DNA of 42,847 bases from Candidatus Peribacteria bacterium (GCA_031261265.1 JAISKI010000047.1:1-42847), one strand, 5' to 3'; counted from the stretch's first letter, positions 11,201 to 20,708 are shown. Notes: generated by a model from the sequence alone, not told the origin. Translations and numbers: made by a program.

Positions 11201-11841
11201 TCTAAGGCACTTTTAATAGGTAAATTGTTTTTCCTCGTATAATCGTTTGAACCACTATAAGCATCAGCATTAATCCAAATATCAGGTCAATCAGTAGAAA
11301 AAACTGTATTGACTGTACTATCTTTGAGCCAAAATCATAGAGAGATAGTAGTAGGCATTTGAGAAATAGTTGGGGTAATATTCTGATTCATAAGGTCTTT
11401 ATAAGACCATTGATTATAACAGGATCCATTAGTTGAACAACTAGAAATTATTCTCATATAGTCCATTCCCCATGGGGATTCATCAGGAACTATTGTTATC
11501 CCTGGACTGTGGTCAGTAGCTACTTGTGCTGGAAACATTTTCGGAACAGTAGTAATTCCTTCTCAGATATTTAGATTAGCTGGATAACTGGTTTTTATTA
11601 TCGCATTTATTTCTGTTACAGGAGCCGTTGCACCACTAAGAGTAAAGGTGTAATCAGATGAGCCATCGGTGGTGTTATCTCCATTAATGGTAACATTGAC
11701 TTCATTCTTAGTGATCGTGTAGGAGGCAGTAGCAATAGTTCCACTACCAAGGAGAAGTAAACTAAAAAATCAGACTACTAAAAAGCTCCCCTTCCATTGA
11801 CTACGAATGGGTAGTTGCCATTTTTTGAATGTTCTCATCAT
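8287..11841 (-). CDS. Large exported surface protein with Gly-rich linker and SLH-like C-terminus
   Basis: One 1184-residue frame is obtained by reading many UGA codons as Gly; all fragments share one frame and the stop is UAG. An N-terminal MMRTFKKWQLPIRSQWKGSF is followed by a hydrophobic helix, a signal peptide or anchor. A long Ser/Thr/Asn-rich beta-type region follows (about 40-945), then a linker of Gly/Ser/Asn with a run of UGA codons (about 948-965). A Cys-bounded motif CPNGDFSSSYYDGICG comes next, then two S-layer-homology-like repeats (about 1020-1070, IREHLAKMVVNYA, and 1085-1160, KVSRAQFGTVLSRLL). This architecture suggests a cell-surface or adhesive protein held by the SLH-like end. 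A REP hairpin lies inside the coding sequence. ATGs at 11841 and 11838 are equally plausible starts. Confidence 0.82.
8838..8862 (-). repeat. REP-type hairpin inside the surface-protein coding sequence
   Basis: Read on the minus strand it is GTAG plus a perfect 9-bp stem GGACAGGGC/GCCCTGTCC with a 2-base loop. This is the same 25-base format as the pair at 17069-17140. Here it is translated in frame as VGTGQALSD in the surface protein, between the CPNGD...ICG motif and the SLH-like domains. Confidence 0.75.
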
Positions 11842-12070
11842 AAAAATTTTGTAAAAAATAAAAGGGTATGTACTAGCATACAACCCGTTTATCGTAAGTA
11901 ATCCTAAGAATAAGAGGACAGTTTGCGATCCACGGGTTATCTAGACCAGTACAAAACCTACAAGAGGACAATTTGTGTGTGAAACGCAAAAAGTCCGCTT
12001 TTTCTCGTAAGTAAAAAAGTACCAATCTAGATACTTGAAATATATCGTTGAGCGAGTAAATTTCAAGTGG
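11842..12070 (-). promoter_or_regulatory. Structured 5' leader of the surface-protein gene
   Basis: The 312-base gap 11842-12153 has no gene. On the minus strand, towards the surface-protein start, three inverted repeats are visible. CTTGAAAT/ATTTCAAG spans 12034-12067. AAAAAG-CGGA-CTTTTT is an attenuator-like hairpin at about 11988-12003. AACCCG/CGGGTT spans 11882-11938. A 9-base direct repeat AAGAGGACA occurs at 11912-11920 and 11962-11970. This suggests a long regulated leader; no known riboswitch class is recognised. Confidence 0.35.
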
Positions 12071-12153
12071 AAAATGAGGGATTCTTTTGAAAAAAAATCT
12101 CTTCTGTGGTGGGGAGAGATTGTGGGGGAAAAAATTAGGATAGCATTCAGAAA

Positions 12154-12909
12154 TTAATAATGAAAAATTGCTAATATTTTTCTATAAAGAGGATACTTGA
12201 TTTTATATCATTTATTATTCAGATATGTTTCAATGTTCTCATATAAAAAATGAACATAATCTCTCACATCATTAGTTATTTTCTGTATTTCTTGTATTGT
12301 AATTGTTTGACCAATTTCTTGAAAGCGTTTTTCTCAATGAGCAAGTTTGTTTCTATGTTCTTTAATGATACAAGAATCTGAATGAGATAAATTTCCATCT
12401 TCAGATAGAATTAATCAGAAGTCCTTTAATATATTAAGAGTTGTTTTCTTTGTTAAATTACCATTACAATTTAATTGATCTTTAAAATCCCTCTTATCTC
12501 ATTGTTTTGATATTTTTGTTGATAAATTAATAATATCATTATTTATTGAAGAAATTAGATCTTTCAAAGATATAGAATTACCATTAATTTTATTGATACG
12601 ATTCCATTTTAATTCCAATGATTTAATCTCATCAATAACATCTTTATATTTTACTTCATCATCGGATATATAACGACATATGCACTCACTTATTTCTACG
12701 GTGAACCATTCAATTAAATTGTAGAGTAAAATATAAGTATTTGCTTTCAATATTTTGTATACATTACTTGTTGCTGGTATAATTTTTTTATATGCAACAG
12801 CATCTTTGTCTTCTAACTTTTCTAAAGATCATAAAAAATTTACATAGGAATCAATTTCCTCAAAACGCTCATCTAAATCTTGTTTTACTGAAAGTAGGTA
12901 TTTACTCAT
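12154..12909 (-). CDS. HEPN-domain RNase-like protein (MAE_28990/MAE_18760-like)
   Basis: 251-residue, mostly helical protein joined across several UGA codons, ending in UAA. The key motif is EHRNKLAHG, with Arg186 and His191 in the Rx4H arrangement that forms the HEPN RNase active site. HEPN proteins of this general type occur beside DUF262 proteins and DNA methyltransferases in defence loci. Its start overlaps the end of the DUF262 gene by 8 bases (ATGAGTAA), so the two are translationally coupled. Inferred role: RNA- or nucleic-acid-cleaving effector controlled by the two upstream partners. Subfamily assignment rests on the motif, length and neighbours, not on a database search. The C-terminus past a UGA at complement 12208-12210 adds about 17 residues. 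Confidence 0.65.
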
Positions 12910-13996
12910 TTTTTAATAAATTGTTTTTAACATACAAAATCCTTTCTTTAAACTTACTAACCGTGTTAGCTCAATCAGATGATACTAACTTCAAAAAATC
13001 TGGATTTAATAGCCAAAGATTAATTTCCTCTTTTGAAACAACAAAATCTGTTTTTTCTTTTAATGCCAAAGCTGTTCAAACAGCAATAGCCTCAAAATAT
13101 ACTCTTGAAGTCAAAAAACTGGAATTAGTATCTTTTTTAAATCAATTTTGAAAATTATCTCTCACAAATTCAAAAGTTTTTATTAAAAGTTCTTTCTTTT
13201 TATTGATCATATTTTCGTCGTCTTCTGAATGCTCCTTGATATAATTATCTATAAATGATTTTACCTTTCAATTGTAATCATTGAATTTATCATAATAAGC
13301 GAAAAATCTCAATATGTATTCCATTTGTTCCTCTTTATCTAACTTTTTTTTAGAGAATGGACACATTTCTTTAAATAAGTCGGTTTCTGAAATTTCTTTC
13401 ATCATAATATAAAACAATGAGTCCATATAAGTCCCCTTTCTTATTTCAGCTGGATTAAGAAATTTTCAATTATCATTGATTCTCCTGAAAAAATCTTGTC
13501 TATTTTCAATATTAATATAACTAATTTCGATCCATTTTATAGATCTTCTTTCAAATTTTCTTTTTATGTTTTCTGGTAAATCATTAAATTTACATCAATT
13601 AAATAGTGTTAATTTTTGTAGATTAGATAATACTAATTCATTATGCAAAAATTTATCTATCGTTCTTATCCTTTGTGATCAGTCAACAATCTCAAGTCTA
13701 CCTTTATCTTTCTCATTTTCCAAATCATTAGAAACATCTGCTAGAAAAATATAAGGTATCGGCATTCATAAAAGCAAAGATTCTATAAATTCAGACTGAA
13801 CATTTTGTGACCATTTAAAACTTCTTTGATATACTGGAATGTATATTTCACTTGTGTCATCTTTTTCATTTCAATCTTCATCTACATCATTTTGATATTT
13901 TTCAAAGACATTAAGAACAGTTCGTTCCTTTGTATCGAAACGATAATCAAATTCCATTTGTTTTAATTGTTCCCATAGTTTTTCTTGATCAGCCAT
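12902..13996 (-). CDS. DUF262 (GmrS-like, ParB/Srx-fold) protein
   Basis: 364-residue protein rebuilt across about nine UGA codons, stop UAA. The N-terminus shows the DUF262 signature: IYIPVYQRSFKWS (about residue 50), then FIESLLLGMPIPYIFLAD, then LEIVDGSQRIRTIDKFL. The DGxQR motif, needed for nucleotide binding/hydrolysis in GmrS-type proteins, has its glycine encoded by UGA. The C-terminal half is helical and charged without a visible HNH motif (no DUF1524/GmrD half), so the nuclease is probably supplied by the adjacent HEPN protein. Only two bases separate it from the methyltransferase stop. Expected role: DNA-modification sensor or NTP-driven switch of a restriction-like system. Confidence 0.85.
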
Positions 13997-13998
13997 AA

Positions 13999-15072
13999 TT
14001 ATTTAATAGTAGATAAATGCCTTTTTATACTTTCTGCAATAACTTCTCCCAATCTTACAGGCACTGCATTTCCCACAAATTTTGCTCACCTCAACACTCT
14101 GCATTCCCCATTTGGAAAGAATTGATATTCATCTGGGAAAGTTTGTATTCTTGCAACTTCTCTTACTGTCAATGCTCTGTCTTGTTCTGGATGTCCAAAT
14201 CTTCCATTTCCTAATCAAGTACAAAGTGTTGTCATTGTTGGTGCTGGCATATCCCACCTCATTCTCCCATAAATATTCTGTAAATAAGATTTTCAACTCT
14301 CTTTTTGATAGCATTTTGGTCGATATTTTTCATCAACATCTAGTAAACTTCATCAATTTTGTGGCACTCTTGTTATCCTATCCATATTTATGTCTGTAAG
14401 TTTTTGTGAAGTATGATATTTGTCTGTTTTACAAACTTCTCAAGATTTTACTTTCGGTAAGTCTCCAATAGTTTCCCTTACTGTTATCGGTTTCTCGTGA
14501 GTAGGTGGGATTAATTCAATCTCTCATAGTTTAGAAGCAAGCAATACTAGTCTTTTTCTTGTCTGTGGAATACCATATTTAGTGCAATCCACTATGTGAT
14601 AATCAATTTTATATCATTCTTCTTCTAATATATTTACAAAATTTTCAAAAGCATTGCTTTTTTTATTTGTCATCAATCAAGGGACATTTTCCATAGAAAC
14701 AATGTCCGGCTTTACCTCTTTTATTAATTCTGCAAATTTATCAACTGGACTTTTTGATTGTATGTCTTCGGCACTATAAGTTCATTTTTTCGTGTTCATC
14801 ATTGAAAATGGCTGACAAGGTGCACACCCAATCAATACTTTAATTTCTGCTCCTCTATAGTGTTGTTCTATATCTTTCTTGTTTGTCTCTCTAATATCTT
14901 TACAATAAAATTTTGCATTATTATTGTGTTCATATCAAAATTGGCAACTCCCATCAATATCAAATCACGCAACAACATTAAAACCCTTCCTTACAAATCC
15001 GTGTGTAAGACCTCCTATTCCACAAAATAAATCTACAACTTTCACTTTTTGTGAGACCGTCCTTTTATTCAT
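13999..15072 (-). CDS. DNA (cytosine-5-)-methyltransferase
   Basis: 357-residue C5 methyltransferase with all key motifs. Motif I (SAM) is VVDLFCGIGGLTHGF, residues about 12-26. Motif IV, GCAPCQPFS, carries the catalytic Cys. Motif VI is MENVPGL and motif VIII QTRKRLVL. Motif X near the end is AKFVGNAVPVRLGEVI. A short target-recognition region lies between VIII and IX (about 190-290). About twelve glycines are UGA, including a tandem UGA-UGA in QNGGSLL. It is the first gene of a three-gene leftward operon with DUF262 and HEPN genes, spaced by 2 bases and an overlap. It probably marks self DNA. Target sequence cannot be predicted from sequence alone. Confidence 0.93.
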
Positions 15073-15245
15073 TGATATAATTCTTCTAAAAGCTTACCTC
15101 TTTATACAACTCATACCATAAAAATCAAGTGATTATTAACTAAAAATTTTTCATCAAATCCATTCTCTTTGAAATTCCCCCAACTTTCCCAAGCAACCCC
15201 TGCAATAGCAAACAAACCTCTCTCCTTAACTAGCTTTTTCCTCTT

Positions 15246-15407
15246 ATGTATCACAAAAGAACAAACACTGTATGCACAATTCAAAAAATGTTAAAAATAT
15301 ATTTACCAGTGGGAAATCAGAGGAAAAATCAGTTATTGAGGTTTTCTCGGCAACTGCAAGTGGCGACCTATGACTATGAAGAATTAGAAACGAAAACTAA
15401 AAAATAA
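15246..15407 (+). CDS. Possible small basic protein (53 aa)
   Basis: A short plus-strand frame in the 370-base gap between the methyltransferase and rhuM. It starts MYHKRTNTVCTIQKMLKIYL and ends in UAA. An internal ATG at 15288 would give 39 residues (LPVGNQRKNQLLRFSRQLQ in the middle). It is basic, has no recognised domain and no clear ribosome site. The flanks carry two related direct-repeat stretches around AATAGCAAAC, near 15205 and 15427. It could be spurious or a remnant. Confidence 0.22.
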   Translation: MYHKRTNTVCTIQKMLKIYLPVGNQRKNQLLRFSRQLQVATYDYEELETKTKK

Positions 15408-15442
15408 TATCCAACCATCCCCCCACAATAGCAAACCAATCG

Positions 15443-16344
15443 CTATTCCTTACTAACTCATCCCCCAGACATTTTTTTCACTGCTTTATCAAAATCCGAA
15501 ATAATTTGTTGATGCTTATTGAATATCTCATACTCTGATTCAGCTTTATCATCTGCTTGTTTCTTAGAGATACTCCCTTTATCGGTAAGGATTTGATATT
15601 TTCTAAAAGCTAAAAATTCATTGATACTTGTAGCAAAATCTTTCATCGTAAAAACATTCTCTCATTCAATCAAGTCTTCTACATAATCAAAATATCCCGA
15701 AACAGTTCTTTCTAATCTTTTGATTTCTTTTTCCGACAAATAATTTTTGGCTATGATTACATCAGATTTGAGAATACGACCGTCAGGGGCGTGCTTCCAA
15801 GTAGTGCATCTCTATCGTAATCAATACTACATTCTGCGAAAATATCTGTGATTTGTTGCCAGATTTGTCTTTCACTACTGCGAATTGAGCGAACTCTTTC
15901 CAATAATTCACGGAAATAATTTTTACCAAACACTCTCCCTCCTTGCTTCAATCTTTCATCATCCAGTACAAAGCCTTTGGTGATAAATTCTTTGAGAATT
16001 TTGGTAGCCCAGATACGAAATTGAGTAGCTCTAGCTGAATTTATACGATACCCGACAGAAATAATCATATCCAGATGGTAAAAATTGGTATCTTGTGTTT
16101 GTGTTTTACCTGATATTGCCCCGTGTTGAGTGGTTATTTCCATTTTGGAAACAACCACTTTTTCCTCCAATTCTCCTTCGTTAAAGATATTAGAAATATG
16201 TTTACTAATAGCTGGAATTTGCACACCGAAAAGGGTTGCCATCGCCTTTTGAGAAAGCCAAATCGTCTCATCTTTGACTACTACATCTATTTTGATATTT
16301 TCTTGTGGGGTATTGTAGATGAGAAATTGTAGTTCTTTATACAT
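15443..16344 (-). pseudogene. rhuM-family gene, inactivated by an out-of-frame internal deletion
   Basis: RhuM-like proteins are DNA-binding/virulence-associated proteins often found in defence or mobile regions. The 5' part reads normally (IDVVVKDETIWLSQKAMATL, YHLDMIISVGYRINS, FRIWATKILKEFITKGFVLD) down to AECSIDYDRDA near 15805. The next family block, WKHAPDGRILKSDVIIAKNYL, is present only in the next frame. That frame continues KEIKRLERTVSGYFDYVEDLIE to a UAG at 15443-15445. The stretch of about 40 residues that the family normally has between these blocks is missing. This points to a deletion at about 15795-15806 that also shifted the frame, leaving a premature UAA at 15757-15759. Two UGA-Gly codons occur in the 3' frame. 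Confidence 0.75.
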
Positions 16345-16522
16345 TTTCTGACGATTAAGAATAAATCTGACTTCATTTTATGAAATTTCTTCACGATTTC
16401 AAGAGTTTATTCTTTATTTTTTTGACAGGAGGGGTTTTTTGTAATAGATAATGGAGATTTTTATCGTCAAATAGTGGATTATCAGGGTAAGGTTCTCCTA
16501 CATCACCTCCAAAAAACTTACA

Positions 16523-17011
16523 TTATATCTCCACCCAAAACTTATCCTCCTTCCATTTCTTCGGATTCTGCTGAATATAGAATTTGATATTGTCATACGC
16601 CTGCTCATCGCGAACAATGTGGTCGTGATAACGGGATTGTCGTGCAAACACATATCCTTGTTCATGACAATGTTTTGTTATCGCCGATTTTAATCCACAA
16701 ATAATTGACCCTAGGGTTTGATTGGTGATTTTTGTATCGTTGGATTGGTCGGAACCTTCCATACCCAATAATATATGTATATGATTTGGCATAATAACAT
16801 ATTCGTGAATGTCTACGGATGGTCTTTTTTCCAACATAATTTGGATTTCTTCATCACAGATATGACCAATTTTACTCAATACCATTTCCTCATTCTCTAT
16901 ATCTCCCAGAAAATGTTCTCTATTTTGTGTGCAAAAGGTAATGAAATATATGCCTCATGACGCATAATCATATCGTTTTGCACGTGGATTTTTACGAATG
17001 GGCAATGACAT
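16523..17011 (-). CDS. REP-associated tyrosine transposase (RAYT, IS200/IS605-like Y1)
   Basis: 162-residue single-strand DNA transposase of the RAYT type. The start at 17011 gives MSLPIRKNPRAKRYDYAS, then a UGA-Gly and IYFITFCTQNRE. The metal-binding HUH motif is MPNHIHILL. The catalytic tyrosine lies in NIKFYIQQNPKKW. It ends in UAA. A REP pair with the GTAG signature lies just upstream of its start (17069-17140), as expected for a RAYT and its substrate. After the UAA the same frame stays open for about 50 codons (to about 16365) without a start codon. Length and motifs look intact, so the protein may still be active. Confidence 0.88.
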
Positions 17012-17068
17012 TTTGATATAGGACAAATAAAAATTTGATTATTGAAATGGGGATAATTTACGTATCAC

Positions 17069-17140
17069 GTAGGGACGGGGCTTGCTCCGTCCGAATAACA
17101 TCACATTCACATACACGGACACAGCAAGCCGTGTCCCTAC
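17069..17140. repeat. Inverted pair of REP hairpins (BIME-like) beside RAYT gene
   Basis: Two 25-base units face each other (17069-17093 plus, 17116-17140 minus), 22 bases apart. Each is GTAG followed by a 9-bp stem with a 2-base loop: GGACGGGGC/GCTCCGTCC and GGACACGGC/GCTGTGTCC. The stem bases differ but pairing is kept, so the structure is conserved. GTAG at the hairpin foot is the known RAYT recognition feature. The pair fills the gap between the uvrD stop and the RAYT gene and may also act as a transcript end. Confidence 0.88.
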
Positions 17141-17162
17141 AATACATTTTTATCAAAACCTC

Positions 17163-19568
17163 CTACCCCACCTCCAAAAACCTCAACTCCACCTTCCTCA
17201 ACCCAAACTTCGGATTATGAAACTTCACAATCGCCATATTATTCCACACCTCCAACACATACCCCGCCCCAAACAACTTATGCTTCACGCTATCACCTTC
17301 CGACACATTAGAAACCTCTTCTCTCTCCATTCCCCCCGACAAATCATACTTCTTCACCAAATCAGCAGGCAACTCATCTAAAAATCTGCTTGGGGGATTC
17401 ATTTTGGTCTGTCCCCAAGTCATTCTACTCGCTGCACACGAAAGAAACAGCACATCTTTCGCACGCGTAACAGCGACATACATCAGCCTTCTTTCCTCTT
17501 CTAATAATTTCGGCTCTAACATCGAATTACTCAGCGGAAACATATTATCTTCCAGCCCCACCACAAACACCATCGGAAATTCCAGTCCCTTGGACGAATG
17601 CACCGTCATCAGCTTCACAGCGTCGATATCCCCCTTTTCATTCTCAGAAATATCCGAAAGCAAGGTCACTTCCTCCATAAACTGCCTCAGCGTGTCCTCT
17701 CCCTTTTCGATATATTTGCTCGCCATATTGATAAGTTGTCCGATATTTTCGTACTTTTCGTCTGCCTGTTGCTCGCCTCATTCCTCTTTCACGAGGTGGT
17801 CGCGGTAGTGAATTTTTTTCACCAAAGATTCAATAAAATCTGACGGCGTCATCTCGTTCAGCTCCTTTTCCAAGTCCTCCACTACCAAAATAAAGTTCTT
17901 CACTCCCGTCATCGCCTGAGGTGTGATTTTCAGAGCTTCGGTCGGAATTTCCCCTTTTCGCATTTGGCTAATCGTTTCATAAATCGAAACCTCGTGAGCC
18001 AACGCGTAGTCCGAAATCTTTTCAAAGGTCGTATCTCAGATTTTTCTGTTCGGTGTATTGATAATCCTTTTCAGAGCCACATTATCCAAGGGATTCAGAA
18101 AATATTTCAAATACGCCAGCACATCCTTAATCTCTTTCCTCTCGAAAAATTTGAACGCCCCCCGAATTTTGTAAGGAATTCCCTCTTGCAGAAAAATATT
18201 CTCAAAAATGCTGGATTGCGAGTTCGTCCTATATAAAATCGCCACCTGTCCTCGGGAAGTCAGTTTTCAGCCATTTTTCATCTTTTTAATCAGTTCCACC
18301 GTATTTGCTGCCTCATCAATGTCGCTGTTATGTGAAAAAATCGTGATTTTGTCGTTTCCTTTGCGATGAGCCACGATATTTTTCTCGTACTGGTTCACAT
18401 TATGCTTAATCACGGCGTTCCCAGCCTGCACAATATGGGGCTTTGAGCGGTAGTTGATTTGCAATTTGAACATCTGAATATCGGGTCGATAGCGTTTCAC
18501 ATTCAAAAAATTCTCCATCAACGCCCCACGCCGACCGTAAATACTCTGAAAATCATCACCAATCATCGTGATAATCGCCCCACCCCCCGTCATCAGCTTC
18601 ATCAGCTCAAACTGAATCCAGTTCGTGTCCTGTGCCTCATCCACGAGAATATAATCAAAGTGGTTCTGCCACTTCGTCAGCGTTTCCTTGTGCTTCGTAA
18701 ACAGCAAATACGGCAACAACAGCAAATCATCAAAATCGAGCGAATTCGCGATTTCCAAGGCTTTCTGGTATTCCTCATATACTTTCCCCATCGTTTCATC
18801 GTAATTGCTTTCTACACCTTTCAAAAAATCTGAGGGTAAAACTCCGTTATTCTTCTGTTTCGAGATAAACCCCTTGACCTCGTTCGGCTTGAAAACATCT
18901 CAAAGATTCAGCCTTTTTAAAATTTCTTTCACAATACTCGTACTATCTCCACTATCCAAAATCCCGAAGTTTTTGTTATATTTCATTCCCAGCTTATCAA
19001 TATCCTCTTTCAAAATTTTGAGGAAAATTGAGTGGAAAGTCCCAATCCGCTTCAAATCAAAAGCACGAAGTTGAAAAGTCTGACTTTGCTTCGGTGTTCA
19101 CTTCTCCATTGCAGAAATGAAGTCGGAAAGGTCGTCTGTTTGTGGGTTTTGGGGAGCAACCCCCTCTTCCGCCTTCGTAAACTTAGCTCCTCAGGCTCCC
19201 TCTCCAGCCGATATTATCGGCTGAGTAAACTCTGCGTTTTCGTTCTGTTCGTTCCCATAGAGTTTTCCTCCCTGTCAGGGGAGGTGCCCGTAGGGCGGAG
19301 GGGTTGTATCAACATCACTCGGAATTTCCTCACTTATCTGCACCAATCTTTCTTTCATCTCATTCGCAGCCTTATTCGTGAAGGTCACGGAAAGAACGCG
19401 AGAAACAGGAATATGTAATCATCGCAAAAGATAGGCGATTTTATAGGTAAGCACTCTCGTTTTCCCACTTCCAGCTCCCGCGATAATTAAAGAAGCGGTG
19501 TCGGTGTGAAGAGCTGCTTTGGTTTGTTCGTCATTGAGTTTTGAGGCGATGTAGTCTTTGATGTTCAT
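17163..19568 (-). CDS. UvrD/PcrA-type superfamily 1 DNA helicase
   Basis: 801-residue 3'-5' helicase of repair and replication restart, rebuilt across about eight UGA codons; stop UAG. Motifs in order: [15 protein letters not shown] (Walker A), [16 protein letters not shown] (Ia), RIGTFHS (Ib), VDEAQDTN (II), [14 protein letters not shown] (III), [12 protein letters not shown] (IV), [19 protein letters not shown] (V) and [14 protein letters not shown] (VI). The end, [17 protein letters not shown], is the PcrA-type C-terminal Tudor-like domain. Between motifs Ia and Ib is an insert of at least 50 residues matching a palindromic repeat in the DNA. I chose the start [15 protein letters not shown] because it places the Q-motif at the usual distance; a longer start at 19637 is possible. 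Confidence 0.93.
19157..19306. repeat. 150-bp palindromic element inserted in frame in uvrD
   Basis: Imperfect terminal inverted repeats, CAACCCCCTCTTCCGCC at the left and GGCGGAGGGGTTG at the right, bound exactly 150 bases (50 codons). Nested palindromes lie inside, for example GCCGATATTATCGGC and CCTCCCTGTCAGGGGAGG. The frame stays open with two UGA codons read as Gly. A shorter relative is at 32200-32273. The element encodes helicase residues about 88-137, a region with no counterpart in typical PcrA. Confidence 0.7.
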
Positions 19569-19670
19569 ACAGATTTTTAGATTTTTTGATAAAATATGCA
19601 TTGCAACTATGTATACGAAAAAGAGGAGTTTCTTCAATGTATTTTTTTTACAAAATAACTAAATATTGTC

Positions 19671-19699
19671 TTGACTTTAGATATATATATCATTATAAT
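19671..19699 (+). promoter_or_regulatory. Sigma-70-type promoter
   Basis: TTGACT (19671-19676) and TATAAT (19694-19699) are 17 bases apart, 38 bases before the ATG at 19738. The layout is nearly the same as at 27684 and 4713. The leader is A-rich with no Shine-Dalgarno site. Confidence 0.75.
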
Positions 19700-19737
19700 A
19701 AAGAAAAATAATAAAAAACTAATAAAAAAATAAACAA

Positions 19738-20574
19738 ATGAAAGAAGAAGAAAAAACAGCAAATGAACGAAAATTAAAGGATTTCCTGACAAATCCAACG
19801 CAAGAAGAATTTGAGCACTTAAAAAGGGACCCTTTTCTTCTAGGGCTTATAGCCAGCACAGAAAGAAAAGATTGCTTAAAATTCTTTTCAATTGAGGACT
19901 GGGGGTTTGTTTGGAATACCTCCTCAGGTGACTTGAAAAAGTTTGCCCAGAAAAAGATAATGGATACAGATGCCACCTTCGATAAGTGGGATTCTTTTCG
20001 GAAAAACTCCTCAAATGGCTTGAGAGAAATTGTCGAAAAAAAGATGATGGATAGTGCTGAGACTTTCGCTGACTGGGTGACTGTCTATCAATCCACTTCC
20101 TCATTAGAAAAAAAAAACCTTGCTTTTAAAAAAATGGGGGAAATGACTCATACCTTTGAAGAATGGTACAATTTATATTCTCGCTTCCGGTACTATGAAA
20201 AGATAGGAGGTCTTATCTTGAAAAAAATGGGAGAAGTAAAACGTACACCTGCCGAATGGAAAACTACATTTAGTCATTCAGATGATCACAAGCTGAGACA
20301 GATCTGCTTGAAAAAAATGGGAGAGACAGCGGAAAAATTCGCTGAGTGGGAATTTATTTATGAACACTCATCAGACGAATTGAAGGAACTTGCCTTTAAA
20401 AAAATGAGCAACCTTCTCAAAGATGAAAAAGTAGAAGATATCCCCCAAACTCAATCAGAAAAAAATGAGAAAACCAGCTCATGCCTCCAGCGGCTGTGCA
20501 TCTCTTTCGGAAATCTTTTTAAGAGGAATAAAGGAACTAGTCTTCCCTTACCTTTAAATGAACCAACAATGTGA
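19738..20574 (+). CDS. Helical-repeat (solenoid) protein with KKMGE...EEW repeats
   Basis: 278 residues up to the first in-frame UGA. About six units of 29-31 residues repeat between residues 40 and 225. Each begins with KKM and a small residue, then TFxEW and a Tyr/Phe-x-x-Ser stretch (FKKMGEMTHTFEEWYNLYSR, LKKMGETAEKFAEWEFIYEH). This suggests an alpha-solenoid for protein binding. There is no signal peptide; the tail is Ser/Lys-rich. The frame has no UAA or UAG at the expected end. UGA codons lie at 20572 and 20578, and the first true stop is UAG at 20983-20985, out of frame inside the Nudix gene. I give the recognisable body; the formal code-25 frame is 19738-20985 (415 aa). A hairpin AAATCGCCC/GGGCGATT sits just after the UGAs. 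Confidence 0.65.
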   Translation: MKEEEKTANERKLKDFLTNPTQEEFEHLKRDPFLLGLIASTERKDCLKFFSIEDWGFVWNTSSGDLKKFAQKKIMDTDATFDKWDSFRKNSSNGLREIVEKKMMDSAETFADWVTVYQSTSSLEKKNLAFKKMGEMTHTFEEWYNLYSRFRYYEKIGGLILKKMGEVKRTPAEWKTTFSHSDDHKLRQICLKKMGETAEKFAEWEFIYEHSSDELKELAFKKMSNLLKDEKVEDIPQTQSEKNEKTSSCLQRLCISFGNLFKRNKGTSLPLPLNEPTM

Positions 20575-20708
20575 AGATGAAATCGCCCTGTATTCTGGGG
20601 CGATTTATCGTTATACAAAAAAACTTTCTCTAACCCATCCCTACTTCCTCTTGAAAACGTAAGTCCTTTAACTAAAAAGGAATCAACATCATTTATCTTT
20701 CATTTTAC

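Noticed and set aside
16432..16460. TTGACA with a TAGATA 17 bases on, a candidate plus-strand promoter
   Set aside because: No plus-strand gene follows; it lies in AT-rich DNA between the RAYT and rhuM genes.
16365..16522. Open frame continuing about 50 codons after the RAYT UAA
   Set aside because: No start codon and no recognisable family; kept only as a note on the transposase entry.
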